Of a stretch of DNA of 64,000 nt, positions 40,301 through 48,697 are shown in pieces (positions within the stretch are counted from its first letter, which is position 1; the number at the start of each line of letters is the position of its first letter). The notes under the pieces are model-generated. The model made no database searches. It saw only the letters and a program-made list of their open reading frames with translations, and was not told the DNA's origin. The translations under genes and the position numbers were made by a program. The stretch covers positions 496,001 through 560,000 of the forward strand of contig NZ_JAMSLW010000002.1 in NCBI RefSeq assembly GCF_024643285.1, in the 5' to 3' direction. Source of the DNA: Parapedobacter lycopersici. Its GTDB lineage: Bacteria; Bacteroidota; Bacteroidia; Sphingobacteriales; Sphingobacteriaceae.

Positions 40301-41089
40301 ATGAATTTGATCACCCGCACCCTACTGGCTGTTATTTGCTGCACCATGTCACAAACCACCTTTGCCCAATTTGTCCAAAATGAAGCCATTGCCCACCGCG
40401 GCGCCTGGAAGGTAGACAACCTGCCGCAAAACTCCATCGCTTCGCTGCACCGTGCCATCGAGTTGGGCTGTGCAGGCACTGAATTTGATGTGCACCTTAC
40501 CAAAGACGGTGTACTCGTGGTGAACCACGACAAAGATTTCTACGGGCTGGATATTGCTACCTCAACATATGCCGAATTGCTGGCCAAAAAACATCCGAAC
40601 GGGGAATCGATCCCAACAGCGGAGGCCTACCTGCGTGAAGGCATGAAGCAGCGCAAGACTAAGCTTATCTTTGAACTCAAAACCTCACCCCTGGGGCTGG
40701 ACCGTACGCTTGAAGCGGCCGACCAATCAATAGAACTGGTCAAAAAACTACATGCGGGGGATTGGGTCGAGTACATCCTGTTTGATTATGCGGGTGCAAA
40801 ACGGATCATCGAGCTGGATCCACAGGCTAAGGTTTATTACCTGAATGGCGACGTAACGCCGGCCCAGGCCAAAAAGGATGGCTTTTATGGCCTGGATTAC
40901 CATTTTGACGTGTACAAGAAAAATCCGACCTGGATTCAGGAAGCGCAGCATCTCGGACTCGTGGTTAATGCGTGGACCGTTAACACGGAGGAAGAAATGA
41001 TCCGGCTGCTCGATCAGCAGGTTGAGTACATTACCACCGACCAGCCGGGGCTACTGCTTGACGTCATCCAGCAACATGCTAAAAAATGA
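40301..41089 (+). CDS. Secreted glycerophosphodiester phosphodiesterase
   Basis: This enzyme of the GDPD family cleaves glycerophosphodiesters to an alcohol and glycerol-3-phosphate. The active-site and metal motifs are IAHRGAW, TEFDVHLTKDG with VVNHDKDF, and the later FELKTS. The signal peptide (MNLITRTLLAVICCTMSQTT, then FA-QF) starts at 40301. An earlier ATG at 40253 is rejected because a TACCTTTA promoter-like element (40245-40252) directly precedes it and transcription would begin downstream of it. The length is 262. The next gene overlaps the stop by 4 bases. Confidence 0.94.
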   Translation: MNLITRTLLAVICCTMSQTTFAQFVQNEAIAHRGAWKVDNLPQNSIASLHRAIELGCAGTEFDVHLTKDGVLVVNHDKDFYGLDIATSTYAELLAKKHPNGESIPTAEAYLREGMKQRKTKLIFELKTSPLGLDRTLEAADQSIELVKKLHAGDWVEYILFDYAGAKRIIELDPQAKVYYLNGDVTPAQAKKDGFYGLDYHFDVYKKNPTWIQEAQHLGLVVNAWTVNTEEEMIRLLDQQVEYITTDQPGLLLDVIQQHAKK

Positions 41090-41919
41090 AAAAAACAGCC
41101 GTCACCGCCCTGCTCTTTTTTACCTGCATTGCCTTTGGCATTGCCCAGCAATTCCGTGTAGCCACCTACAATATCCGGTATGATGCCACAGGCGATATCG
41201 GCAACCTTTGGGAAGACCGGGCACCCCATCTTACCGGGCTCATCCGGTTCCATGGTTTCGACATTTTCGGCATTCAGGAGGGGCTTAAGCATCAGGTAGA
41301 GGCAATCAAAGCGGCTCTTCCCGGTTATGCCTATATCGGTGTTGGGCGCGATGATGGCAAGGAACAGGGTGAGTATTCAGCCATATTTTTTGACACAACG
41401 AAATTTGAGGTGGTCAGGCAGGGCACCTTTTGGCTTGCTGAAAATACGGGGACACCCAACAAAGGCTGGGATGCGGCCCTGCCACGTATCTGTACCTGGG
41501 GATTATTCAAGGACCGGCGTACCGGCTTCCGGTTTTTCCTGTTCAACACCCATTTTGACCACGTGGGTACCGAAGCCCGGACGGAAAGTGCTAAACTTAT
41601 CGTAAAAAAAGCCAGTGAACTGGGCAGCGGTACACCGATGATCATCACCGGCGACTTTAATGTGGACCAGCACAGCGACAGTTACCAGTTGCTCCACACT
41701 GGTGGAGTAGTAGAAGATGCATATGAGCTATCGCCCCTGAAATATGCACCTAATGGCACTTTCAATAGTTTTGACATCACCCGTGTGAGTGACAGCCGGA
41801 TCGATCATATTTTTCTTTCTCCTCCGTTTAAGGTGGTCCGCTATGGTATACTGACAGACAGCTATGCGGGCAAGCTGCCCTCTGATCACTTTCCGGTAAT
41901 GGCAGAAATCCGCTATTGA
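41086..41919 (+). CDS. Secreted endonuclease/exonuclease/phosphatase family protein
   Basis: This is a metal-dependent phosphodiester or phosphomonoester hydrolase of the EEP fold. The signal peptide is MKKTAVTALLFFTCIAFGIA-QQ. Family residues are seen in order: RVATYNIRYD, FGIQEGL, FNTHFDHVG, ITGDFNVDQ, RIDHIFLS and SDHFPVMAEI. The length of 277 fits. It is translationally coupled to the GDPD gene (ATGA overlap). Its substrate could be a sugar-phosphate, phospholipid head group or nucleic acid; the neighbours favour a sugar or lipid phosphodiester. Confidence 0.94.
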   Translation: MKKTAVTALLFFTCIAFGIAQQFRVATYNIRYDATGDIGNLWEDRAPHLTGLIRFHGFDIFGIQEGLKHQVEAIKAALPGYAYIGVGRDDGKEQGEYSAIFFDTTKFEVVRQGTFWLAENTGTPNKGWDAALPRICTWGLFKDRRTGFRFFLFNTHFDHVGTEARTESAKLIVKKASELGSGTPMIITGDFNVDQHSDSYQLLHTGGVVEDAYELSPLKYAPNGTFNSFDITRVSDSRIDHIFLSPPFKVVRYGILTDSYAGKLPSDHFPVMAEIRY

Positions 41920-41986
41920 TTGCTTTCTTAGCCCGAGAATGGTACCTTTACGCCTTTATCCAACGTATGGTTAACTTTTTTATCCT

Positions 41987-42748
41987 ATGAAGAATCGGCT
42001 GAAAGTACTTTCCCTTGCCTCCTCACTCCTCCTGTTTACCAAGTGCGATACACTGAGCCAGATGACATACCCGGACGGTGCTGCCACAACACCATCCGGC
42101 GGCACAACGCAGGGCACGGCCGTTTCTTCCAGTGAAATCGCCGCGGGCATAAAGCAGGCTTTGAGCCAGGGATTAGACAGGAGCATTCAGTCGCTCGCGG
42201 TAAAAGACGGCTTCCTGGGCAATACAGCGGTTAAAATCCTCATGCCCCCGGAGGCACAAAAAGTAGAACGTACCCTACGGGATATTGGGCTGGGGTCGTT
42301 GTGCGACAACCTGATCCAAAGCCTTAACCGCGCAGCAGAAAGCGCCGTAAGCGAAGCGGCACCGGTGTTCGTTTCGGCACTTTCGCAGCTCACCGTCCGC
42401 GATGCAACCAATATCCTGCTCAGCGGGCAGAAGGATGCGGCTACTCAGTTTTTCCAGCGCGCCACCACGGATGAACTGACCAAGCGGTTCAGTCCCATTG
42501 TGGAGCAGGCGCTGGGCAAACACAATGTCGCACAGTACTGGAGCACCGTGATGACCAGCTATAACCAGATTCCCCTTATTAACGATAAGGTGGAAACCGA
42601 TTTGAACAAGTACGTAACCCAGAAAGCCATAGCCGGCCTCTTTCATCAGGTTGCCCAGGAAGAACTTAAAATCCGCAATAACCTCGGCGGTACACGTACC
42701 ACACCATTGCTGAAAAAGGTATTCGGCTACGCCGACAAACAGCAATAA
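41987..42748 (+). CDS. DUF4197 envelope protein
   Basis: This is a 253-residue DUF4197 protein. It has an N-terminal export signal (VLSLASSLLLFTKCD); a Cys at residue 20 suggests a lipoprotein, but Lys at -1 is not a normal lipobox residue. The mature part is alpha-helical, with the family segments EIAAGIKQALSQGLDRSIQS, DATNILLSGQKDAATQFFQ and LFHQVAQEELKIRNN. Its function is unknown. A TACCTTTA promoter-like element lies at 41943-41950. It stands alone between the hydrolase cluster and the stress-protein operon. Confidence 0.9.
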   Translation: MKNRLKVLSLASSLLLFTKCDTLSQMTYPDGAATTPSGGTTQGTAVSSSEIAAGIKQALSQGLDRSIQSLAVKDGFLGNTAVKILMPPEAQKVERTLRDIGLGSLCDNLIQSLNRAAESAVSEAAPVFVSALSQLTVRDATNILLSGQKDAATQFFQRATTDELTKRFSPIVEQALGKHNVAQYWSTVMTSYNQIPLINDKVETDLNKYVTQKAIAGLFHQVAQEELKIRNNLGGTRTTPLLKKVFGYADKQQ

Positions 42749-42794
42749 TATGCCGGCTGCTTTTCTTTCATCCGTTCAAATAGCGATCTTTTCC

Positions 42795-42802
42795 TATCTT
42801 TG
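42795..42802 (+). promoter_or_regulatory. -7 promoter element (TATCTTTG) of the universal stress protein gene
   Basis: TATCTTTG matches TAnnTTTG, 50 bases before the ATG at 42853. It probably drives the stress protein, pepT and the nitroreductase together. Confidence 0.55.
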
Positions 42803-42852
42803 GGAGATACACTAAGCCCATTGCCAGTTAGGGGTGCTTTATAGACGATTGA

Positions 42853-43686
42853 ATGAACACGTTTTTAGTCCCGGTTGATTTTTCCGATGTATCGTATAAT
42901 GCAGCGCAGTATGCAGTGGATATGGCCGGGGAATTAAAAGCGCTGCGGCTTATTTTCTACCACTCCTATAAGGAAGCACCCGTAGACAGGACCCGATCCG
43001 AACAGGGGCGGAATCCATACCATGAAGTGGCCATGAAGCATTTAGACACGATGGTCAGCAAGCTTCATCGGATCAATGACATGAAGGACCGTATCCTGCT
43101 ACTCGCCGATGACCAAAGTGTAAAGGCAGGTGTGGAAGCCATTGTCAACATCCATCAGGTATCCATCATCATCATGGGAATTGCCGGCTTATCTGATATT
43201 GAAAACACCCTTATTGGCCGGCATACACTGGCCGTGGCGGAATCTGGTATCGCACCGCTTCTGATTGTACCGCGTGATCACCTGCTCCGGTCCATAAAAA
43301 AAGTAGCCTACGCCACCGACCTGGTCGATGTGGAGACTGAAACGCCCATCAATTCCATTGTCCAGCTGGTAAGCCCCTTCCGCGCAGAAATGCATATCCT
43401 GCATGTGGATTATGCACTAAAGCGCCAGTCGCCGGCGACGCTGCTTGGCCAGAAACAACTCATGCGATACCTGGATGAACTAACCCCCGTTTTTGAAACC
43501 ATCAGCACACATAAGGATACGGCAACAGGCATATTCGACTACGTAAAAAAACAGCACATTGACCTGGTCCTTATCGCCTCGAAAAATTACGGTATTTTAC
43601 GTCGGCTATTTCATTCCAGCGTGCGCAAAAAATTACTGAATATTACGGATGTACCCGTTGTACTACTAAAGAAAAAACGACTATGA
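42853..43686 (+). CDS. Universal stress protein, two Usp domains
   Basis: This is a 277-residue tandem UspA protein. Domain one starts NTFLVPVDFSDVSYNAAQYA (about 2-140) and domain two KKVAYATDLVDVETETPINS (about 150-277). The usual ATP-binding loop G-x2-G-x9-G-S/T is not clearly intact in either domain, so it may be of the non-ATP-binding class. It is cytoplasmic. Its stop overlaps the pepT start by 4 bases, so the two are co-translated. Confidence 0.93.
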   Translation: MNTFLVPVDFSDVSYNAAQYAVDMAGELKALRLIFYHSYKEAPVDRTRSEQGRNPYHEVAMKHLDTMVSKLHRINDMKDRILLLADDQSVKAGVEAIVNIHQVSIIIMGIAGLSDIENTLIGRHTLAVAESGIAPLLIVPRDHLLRSIKKVAYATDLVDVETETPINSIVQLVSPFRAEMHILHVDYALKRQSPATLLGQKQLMRYLDELTPVFETISTHKDTATGIFDYVKKQHIDLVLIASKNYGILRRLFHSSVRKKLLNITDVPVVLLKKKRL

Positions 43687-44942
43687 ATGAGGTGATAAAC
43701 GCAGTTGAGGCGTTTACCGTTGAAGAACGGTTTTTGCGATATGTACAAATAGATACGGAGTCCGATCCCGCTTCTTTATCCTGTCCGTCCACGGAAAAAC
43801 AAAAAAATCTCGGTCAGGTCCTGGTTAACGAGTTATTGGCCATGGGCATTGTTGATGCCCACCTCGACTCCGATGGTTATGTATATGCAACCATTCCCGC
43901 CAACACGGACAAACGGGTACCAACGATCTGCTTTTGTTCACACATGGATACATCGCCCGATTGCACTGGCGCTGATGTAAAGCCAGTGGTGCACCGCGGT
44001 TACGCAGGGGGAGACATTAACCTGCCTGATGATCCCGATGTGATTATCCGATGGGATGAGCACCCTGACTTGTCCAGGCAACTGGGCAACGACATCATTA
44101 CCGCCAGTGGAAAGACGTTGTTAGGTGCGGACGATAAGGCTGGTATTGCTGAAATTATGGACGCAGCACGCATTTTAATGCATTATCCTGCCATTAAACA
44201 CGGTACCATTAAAATCCTGTTTACACCTGATGAGGAGATCGGCCGGGGTGTGGATCGGGTGGACCTCCGGAAGCTTGGTGCGGACTTCGCATATACCGTA
44301 GACGGCGAAACAGCCGGAACCATCGAGGATGAAACGTTTTCGGCAGATGGCGCCGTGATCACTATTCATGGGGTCGGCGTTCACCCCGGTTTTGCCAAAG
44401 GAAAAATGCAAAGTGCGATAAAAATTGCCGCGGAAATCGTGCATGAACTTCCTTCCGGCCGACTGTCGCCGGAAAGCACCGGCGGGCGCGAAGGTTTCGT
44501 GCATCCGGTATCTTTCAAAGGAGGGGTGGAACAGGCGGAAATCACATTTATTATCCGTGATTTTACCGATGAAAAACTGCGGGCACATGGAGAAGAGCTG
44601 GAAGCATTGGTCAAATCGGTACTGGCATCCCACCCCGGTTGCAGCTACCGGTTTACCGTCAACGAACAGTACCGCAACATGAAACAGGTGCTTGACCAAT
44701 ACCCCCAGGTAATGGATATTGGTATGGAGGCGATCCGGCGGGCAGGTATGGAGCCGGTACGGCGCAGTATCCGCGGCGGAACAGACGGCTCCCGGCTCTC
44801 CTTCATGGGGCTTCCCTGTCCGAACATTTTTGCGGGCGGCCATGCTTTCCACGGCCGGGAAGAGTGGGTATCCGTACAGGATATGCAAAAATCCGTACGC
44901 ACTATCCTCCACATCGCCGCATTATGGGAAGAGCGGGGTTAA
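43683..44942 (+). CDS. pepT: Peptidase T (tripeptidase)
   Basis: This zinc aminotripeptidase of the M20B family removes N-terminal residues from tripeptides in the cytoplasm. Metal and catalytic motifs appear in order: CFCSHMDTSPDCTG, LLGADDKAGIAEIM, LFTPDEEIGRGVD, YTVDGETAGTIEDETFSADG and the C-terminal FAGGHAFHGREEWV. The segment HPGFAKGKMQSAIKIAAEI marks PepT rather than other M20 enzymes. The length is 419. It sits between the stress protein (ATGA overlap) and the nitroreductase (29-base gap). Confidence 0.96.
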   Translation: MNEVINAVEAFTVEERFLRYVQIDTESDPASLSCPSTEKQKNLGQVLVNELLAMGIVDAHLDSDGYVYATIPANTDKRVPTICFCSHMDTSPDCTGADVKPVVHRGYAGGDINLPDDPDVIIRWDEHPDLSRQLGNDIITASGKTLLGADDKAGIAEIMDAARILMHYPAIKHGTIKILFTPDEEIGRGVDRVDLRKLGADFAYTVDGETAGTIEDETFSADGAVITIHGVGVHPGFAKGKMQSAIKIAAEIVHELPSGRLSPESTGGREGFVHPVSFKGGVEQAEITFIIRDFTDEKLRAHGEELEALVKSVLASHPGCSYRFTVNEQYRNMKQVLDQYPQVMDIGMEAIRRAGMEPVRRSIRGGTDGSRLSFMGLPCPNIFAGGHAFHGREEWVSVQDMQKSVRTILHIAALWEERG

Positions 44943-44971
44943 CATAATACGGTTTAATCAATCCATATTAA

Positions 44972-45547
44972 ATGACAGCACACGACAATAATTCATTACA
45001 GGAACTGATAAAGAACCGCCGGAGCATCTTTCCGGACAGCTATACAGACCGGGAGCTTTCCAAAGAAACGTTATTGCAATTGCTGGAATGCGCCAATACA
45101 GCGCCAACGCATAAACTTACGCAGCCCTGGCGTTTCACGGTATTCCGCGGCGAAGCATTAACCCGGTTGGCGGATAAAATGGCCTCCCTTTATCAGGAAA
45201 ACACACCGGCGGCGCTTTTCCTGCAAAAGAAGTATGAGGCTACCCGAAGAAAAGTACTCCGGTCGGCCGCTGTCATTGCCATTAACATCCATTACTCAGG
45301 GGAAGTCCCCAAATGGGAAGAGTTGGCTGCCACCGCCTGCGCCGTGCAGAACCTCTGGCTGTCGGCTTCTGCCGAAGGTATCGGTGGTTATTGGAGCAGT
45401 CCGGGCTCAATTAAACACATGGCTGATTTTCTGGAGCTCTCCGATGGGGAAGAATGCCTGGGCTTCTTTTATATGGGATATCACGAGGAGCCGCAGCGGG
45501 GGGCTAGCCGGACACCGGTAGCTGAAAAAATACGCTGGGAAGAATAA
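44972..45547 (+). CDS. Nitroreductase-family flavoprotein
   Basis: This is a 191-residue FMN-dependent oxidoreductase of the nitroreductase superfamily (YdjA-like size). The FMN-phosphate-binding start KNRRSIFPDSYTDRELSKE and the segment APTHKLTQPWRFTVF are typical. The later SASAEGIGGYWSSPG forms the second flavin contact. The physiological substrate is unknown; members reduce nitro compounds, quinones or act on flavins. It is the last gene of the presumed usp-pepT operon. No clear terminator was found. Confidence 0.93.
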   Translation: MTAHDNNSLQELIKNRRSIFPDSYTDRELSKETLLQLLECANTAPTHKLTQPWRFTVFRGEALTRLADKMASLYQENTPAALFLQKKYEATRRKVLRSAAVIAINIHYSGEVPKWEELAATACAVQNLWLSASAEGIGGYWSSPGSIKHMADFLELSDGEECLGFFYMGYHEEPQRGASRTPVAEKIRWEE

Positions 45548-45591
45548 CGCGCACGGAGCGCGGGACGGGATAATGTTGAGGGGTTAATGTA

Positions 45592-46245
45592 TCACTCAAC
45601 GGAAATCGTCAGCTTCCCTTTTGTACCTTTCCATAACGGGCCCTCCTGCAACAGGCGTTGCACATTGGCCAATAATGATGCACTTGTCCCATCTAAGGTC
45701 CGGACGGCGGTCGGCTTACCCATGGGGTCGACATCAAACGTCACCACCAGTTTGCCAGCGATTGGCAGGTTACCTTTATTTTCGGCAAGATAAGTATTGA
45801 ACTGTTCCCAGCCTGTTCCCGGATAGGCATCCAGCCCTTCGCCCATTACCGGTTCCGCATGGATTCCTGCAATCGTTTCGGGTACCGTAAGTTCAACCAC
45901 CACCTCCTTTTCCGTAGGCGTCGTGTGGGTGGTGTGGCTGCGCATCCAAAGCAGGACGAGGACCAGTACCATCAACACACAGGCGGTAGCCGCCACGCCA
46001 AGCCGTTGCCAGCCAAAGTAAAAGGTATGCCGCTCTTGTTGCTGGCCTTCAATACGGGCCGCCAGCCGTTGCTGTAGCAGGCTAAGCCGGCCATGGTCTA
46101 CCTTGTTCTGCAACCGATACCCTTCAATAGCATCATTAAGCAGCGGGTCTTCAAGGGCTTCCCGCTCCATTTGATGCATTTCCTCCCGGCTCAATGTGCC
46201 GTTGAGGTATTGCTGTATACGGATAATATGGTAATTGTCGTTCAT
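45592..46245 (-). CDS. Anti-sigma-like membrane protein with TonB C-terminal domain
   Basis: This is a probable regulator of the ECF sigma factor encoded just upstream; its ATG overlaps the sigma stop (ATGA). Residues 1-80 are cytoplasmic (YLNGTLSREEMHQMEREALE, DPLLNDAIEGY), resembling Bacteroidota anti-sigma N-termini without Cys or zinc ligands. One membrane segment lies at about 82-101. The periplasmic part ends at about 148-217 with GKLVVTFDVDPMGKPTAVRT and onward to PLWKGTKG, the pattern of a TonB C-terminal domain. Such a fusion could link sigma release to an outer-membrane receptor or to envelope stress. The length is 217 from 46245. Confidence 0.82.
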   Translation of the reverse strand: MNDNYHIIRIQQYLNGTLSREEMHQMEREALEDPLLNDAIEGYRLQNKVDHGRLSLLQQRLAARIEGQQQERHTFYFGWQRLGVAATACVLMVLVLVLLWMRSHTTHTTPTEKEVVVELTVPETIAGIHAEPVMGEGLDAYPGTGWEQFNTYLAENKGNLPIAGKLVVTFDVDPMGKPTAVRTLDGTSASLLANVQRLLQEGPLWKGTKGKLTISVE

Positions 46246-46790
46246 GTCTGCTTTTTCTCCATACAAATCTTCAGGTTACGTTTGCCATTCTGGATATGGC
46301 TTTTCACCTTGTTCAGCTCGTAGCCGGTAAGCGCTGCAATTTCCTTATAGCATTTCTGTTCCAGGTAGAAAAGCGTAACGCACTGTTGCTGTTCATCGTT
46401 GAGTTCGGCGAGACAGGCCTCCATCCGCACGAGCTGCTCTTCAGGAACCTTATTTTCCTTATCGTATTGATGCAGAAATGCATCGCTTTCCACAAGGTAT
46501 TCGTCAATAGCTACGTTTTTTATGCGGCTGGTTACCCGTAGATCCATCAGGCAATGATTACGCGCCAGGGTATACAGCCAGCTTTTGAAATGACTTACCT
46601 GATGTACCCGCAATTTATCGATGAGCGCTTCGAAAATCTGCATTACTGCATCTTCACTTTTCGCCTCATCCTTATAGTATTTTAAGCACACCCCATAAAT
46701 AAGCGGCATATACGGCTCGTACAGCTTACCCAGTAATTGCAGGTCGCCCGTTTGCCTATATTCTGCCAGAAGTTGCTGTTCCGAGTGCAC
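46242..46790 (-). CDS. ECF-type RNA polymerase sigma factor
   Basis: This is a sigma-70 family factor with only regions 2 and 4. Region 2 shows LYEPYMPLIYGVCLKYYKDE, SEDAVMQIFEALIDKL and HFKSWLYTLARNHCLMDLR. Region 4 shows NDEQQQCVTLFYLEQKCYKE and the helix-turn-helix IAALTGYELNKVKSHIQNG. The first in-frame start is a TTG at 46811, but a TATGTTTG promoter element (46809-46816) covers it. The GTG at 46790, with AAAAGGAA about 10 bases upstream, is therefore the likely start and gives 182 residues. It is co-transcribed with the anti-sigma-like gene. Confidence 0.9.
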   Translation of the reverse strand: MHSEQQLLAEYRQTGDLQLLGKLYEPYMPLIYGVCLKYYKDEAKSEDAVMQIFEALIDKLRVHQVSHFKSWLYTLARNHCLMDLRVTSRIKNVAIDEYLVESDAFLHQYDKENKVPEEQLVRMEACLAELNDEQQQCVTLFYLEQKCYKEIAALTGYELNKVKSHIQNGKRNLKICMEKKQT

Positions 46791-46808
46791 GGCTGGATTC
46801 CTTTTAGT

Positions 46809-46816
46809 CAAACATA
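46809..46816 (-). promoter_or_regulatory. -7 promoter element (TATGTTTG) of the sigma factor gene
   Basis: Minus-strand TATGTTTG matches TAnnTTTG. Transcription starting a few bases later would begin after the TTG at 46811 and just before the purine-rich AAAAGGAA, supporting the GTG start at 46790. Confidence 0.45.
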
Positions 46817-46900
46817 CAAAATAATCGGTTAGTCGCTACCGATTTTCCGCAATCCGTTACGGCCGGCACCATCGTAGCTGACTGCCGGCAGCGGGTATGG

Positions 46901-48681
46901 TTAAAAGCCGTATTTATTGGCTTCAATCAGGCGGCGGGCAACCTGCCGGCGGGCATTCTTGCTATTGAACGGCTCCACTTTAGTAAAGCGGCGCAAACCC
47001 ATCAATAGCAAACGCAGTTCATCGCCCTCGGCAAATCCGAGCAAGGCCTCTTTACCCGCGAGGTAAATGCGATCAACGGCTGCATGCAGATAAATACGGG
47101 CCATCAATGCCTGGATACCGCCCGTGTCCCCTTCACCCTGCTGCTGCGCCAGCTTTTCAGCCCGGAGCAACGCCGATTCAGCGACGTAGACGTCGCCGAC
47201 CATATCGGCCAGCAGCATCAGGATCTCCTGCTCCTGCGGAAGCGCAGCAGCTATTTTTTTCACCGCGGCCCCGGCGACCAGCAATACTGCCTTTTAAGGT
47301 TAACCAGCAGCTGCTTTTCACGGATAAACGGGGCGTCTTCGGAGATTCCCGAATCCGGAATGGCCATCAACTCATCGGCTACCGCCTGTGCAGGTCCCAT
47401 GAGATCAAGTTCCCCTTTAAGGGCGCGCTTGAGCAGCATATCCACCATAAGCAGCCTGTTTACTTCATTCGTGCCTTCAAAAATACGGTTGATGCGCGCA
47501 TCGCGATACGCCCGTTCCATGGGCGCATCAGCGGAATACCCCATTCCTCCGTATACCTGCACACCCTCATCCACCACATAGTCGAGCATTTCCGACCCCC
47601 ATACCTTAAGGATAGCGCATTCGACAGCAAACCTTTCGGTTGCTTTCAGCTTCGCCTGTGCATCATCCATGCCTTCAGCAGACAGCGTTCCATAGGCATC
47701 GTCAATTTGCTGCCCGGCACGGTAGGCCGCGCTTTCCACGGCAAAGGTACGGACGGCCATTTCAGCAAGTTTATGCTGTATGGCACCGAATGTGGCAATC
47801 TGTACACCAAACTGCATCCGCTCATTGGCATAAGTAACCGCCTGGTCGATTACGCGCCGTGCTGCGCCGATGGCTGCGGCCGCGAGTTTGATACGGCCGA
47901 TGTTAAGAATATTTACGGCTATGCGGAATCCGTTTCCCCGTTCGGACAACATGTTTTCAACAGGTACGGCGCAGTCATTAAAAAATAACTGCCGGGTCGA
48001 CGAGCCTTTAATGCCCATTTTATGTTCTTCAGGGTTCATCGTGATCCCTCCGAATCCGCGTTCAACGATAAAAGCCGTCAGGTGTTGATCGTCATCAATT
48101 TTGGCGAACACAATAAACACATCGGCAAAACCACCGTTAGTGATCCACATTTTCTGGCCATTGATCAGATAGTGGGTCCCTTCCGCATTGCGTCTGGCGC
48201 TGGTACGGCCGGAGTTGGCATCCGATCCGGCATTTGGCTCCGTTAGGCAATATGCCGCCTTCCACTCACCTGTTGCCAGCCGGGGCAGGTACTTGCCTTT
48301 CTGTGCAGTACTGCCGTAATAGAGAATGGGCAATGTGCCGATGCCCGTATGTGCCGATAGTGCCACAGCGAAGGAGTGTCCAGCGCCGACAGCATCCGTT
48401 ACCAGCATAGCCGTGTTGAAGTTTTTTCCAAAACCGCCATATTCCTCGGGAATGGACACACTGAGTAACCCCAATTCCCCCGCCTTATCCAGCAGGTGCT
48501 GCATCAAGCCCGCTTCCTGTGCGTCGATACGATCCAAGTTGGGGTAAACTTCCGTCTTAAGAAAATCTTCGCAGGTCTGACGAATCATCCGCTGCTCCTC
48601 ATCAAACTCCTCGGGAATAAAGACCGACGTATAGGGCGTCTCGTTAATCAGAAAGGTGTCTCCTTGTGTGCTCGTATTCAT
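46901..48681 (-). pseudogene. fadE: Acyl-CoA dehydrogenase (FadE type), split by a one-base frameshift
   Basis: This FAD enzyme makes the first oxidation of beta-oxidation. One frame from the ATG at 48681 holds the catalytic domains (YCLTEPNAGSDANSGRTSA, MWITNGGFADVFIVF, VYGGMGYSADAPMERAYRDA) but ends at 47260 shortly after FIREKQLLVNLK. The C-terminal 120 or so residues (LVAGAAVKKIAAALPQEQ and onward to 46901) continue in the next frame. Adding one A to the AAAA run at 47292-47295 would join them as NLKKAVLLVAG and give about 593 residues, the normal FadE length. The second frame has only a TTG start and a TAA just before it, so two separate genes are unlikely. It may be a true mutation or a base-call error. 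It lies 16 bases after fadA. Confidence 0.9.
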
Positions 48682-48697
48682 GTTCACAGTGATAAGA

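Noticed and set aside
44175-44912. 245-codon minus-strand open frame opposite pepT
   Set aside because: It is antisense to the full set of M20 metal motifs, so it is a shadow frame.
47107-47988. 293-codon plus-strand open frame opposite fadE
   Set aside because: It is antisense to the conserved acyl-CoA dehydrogenase; the composition (His, Arg, Pro rich) is that of a mirrored coding strand.
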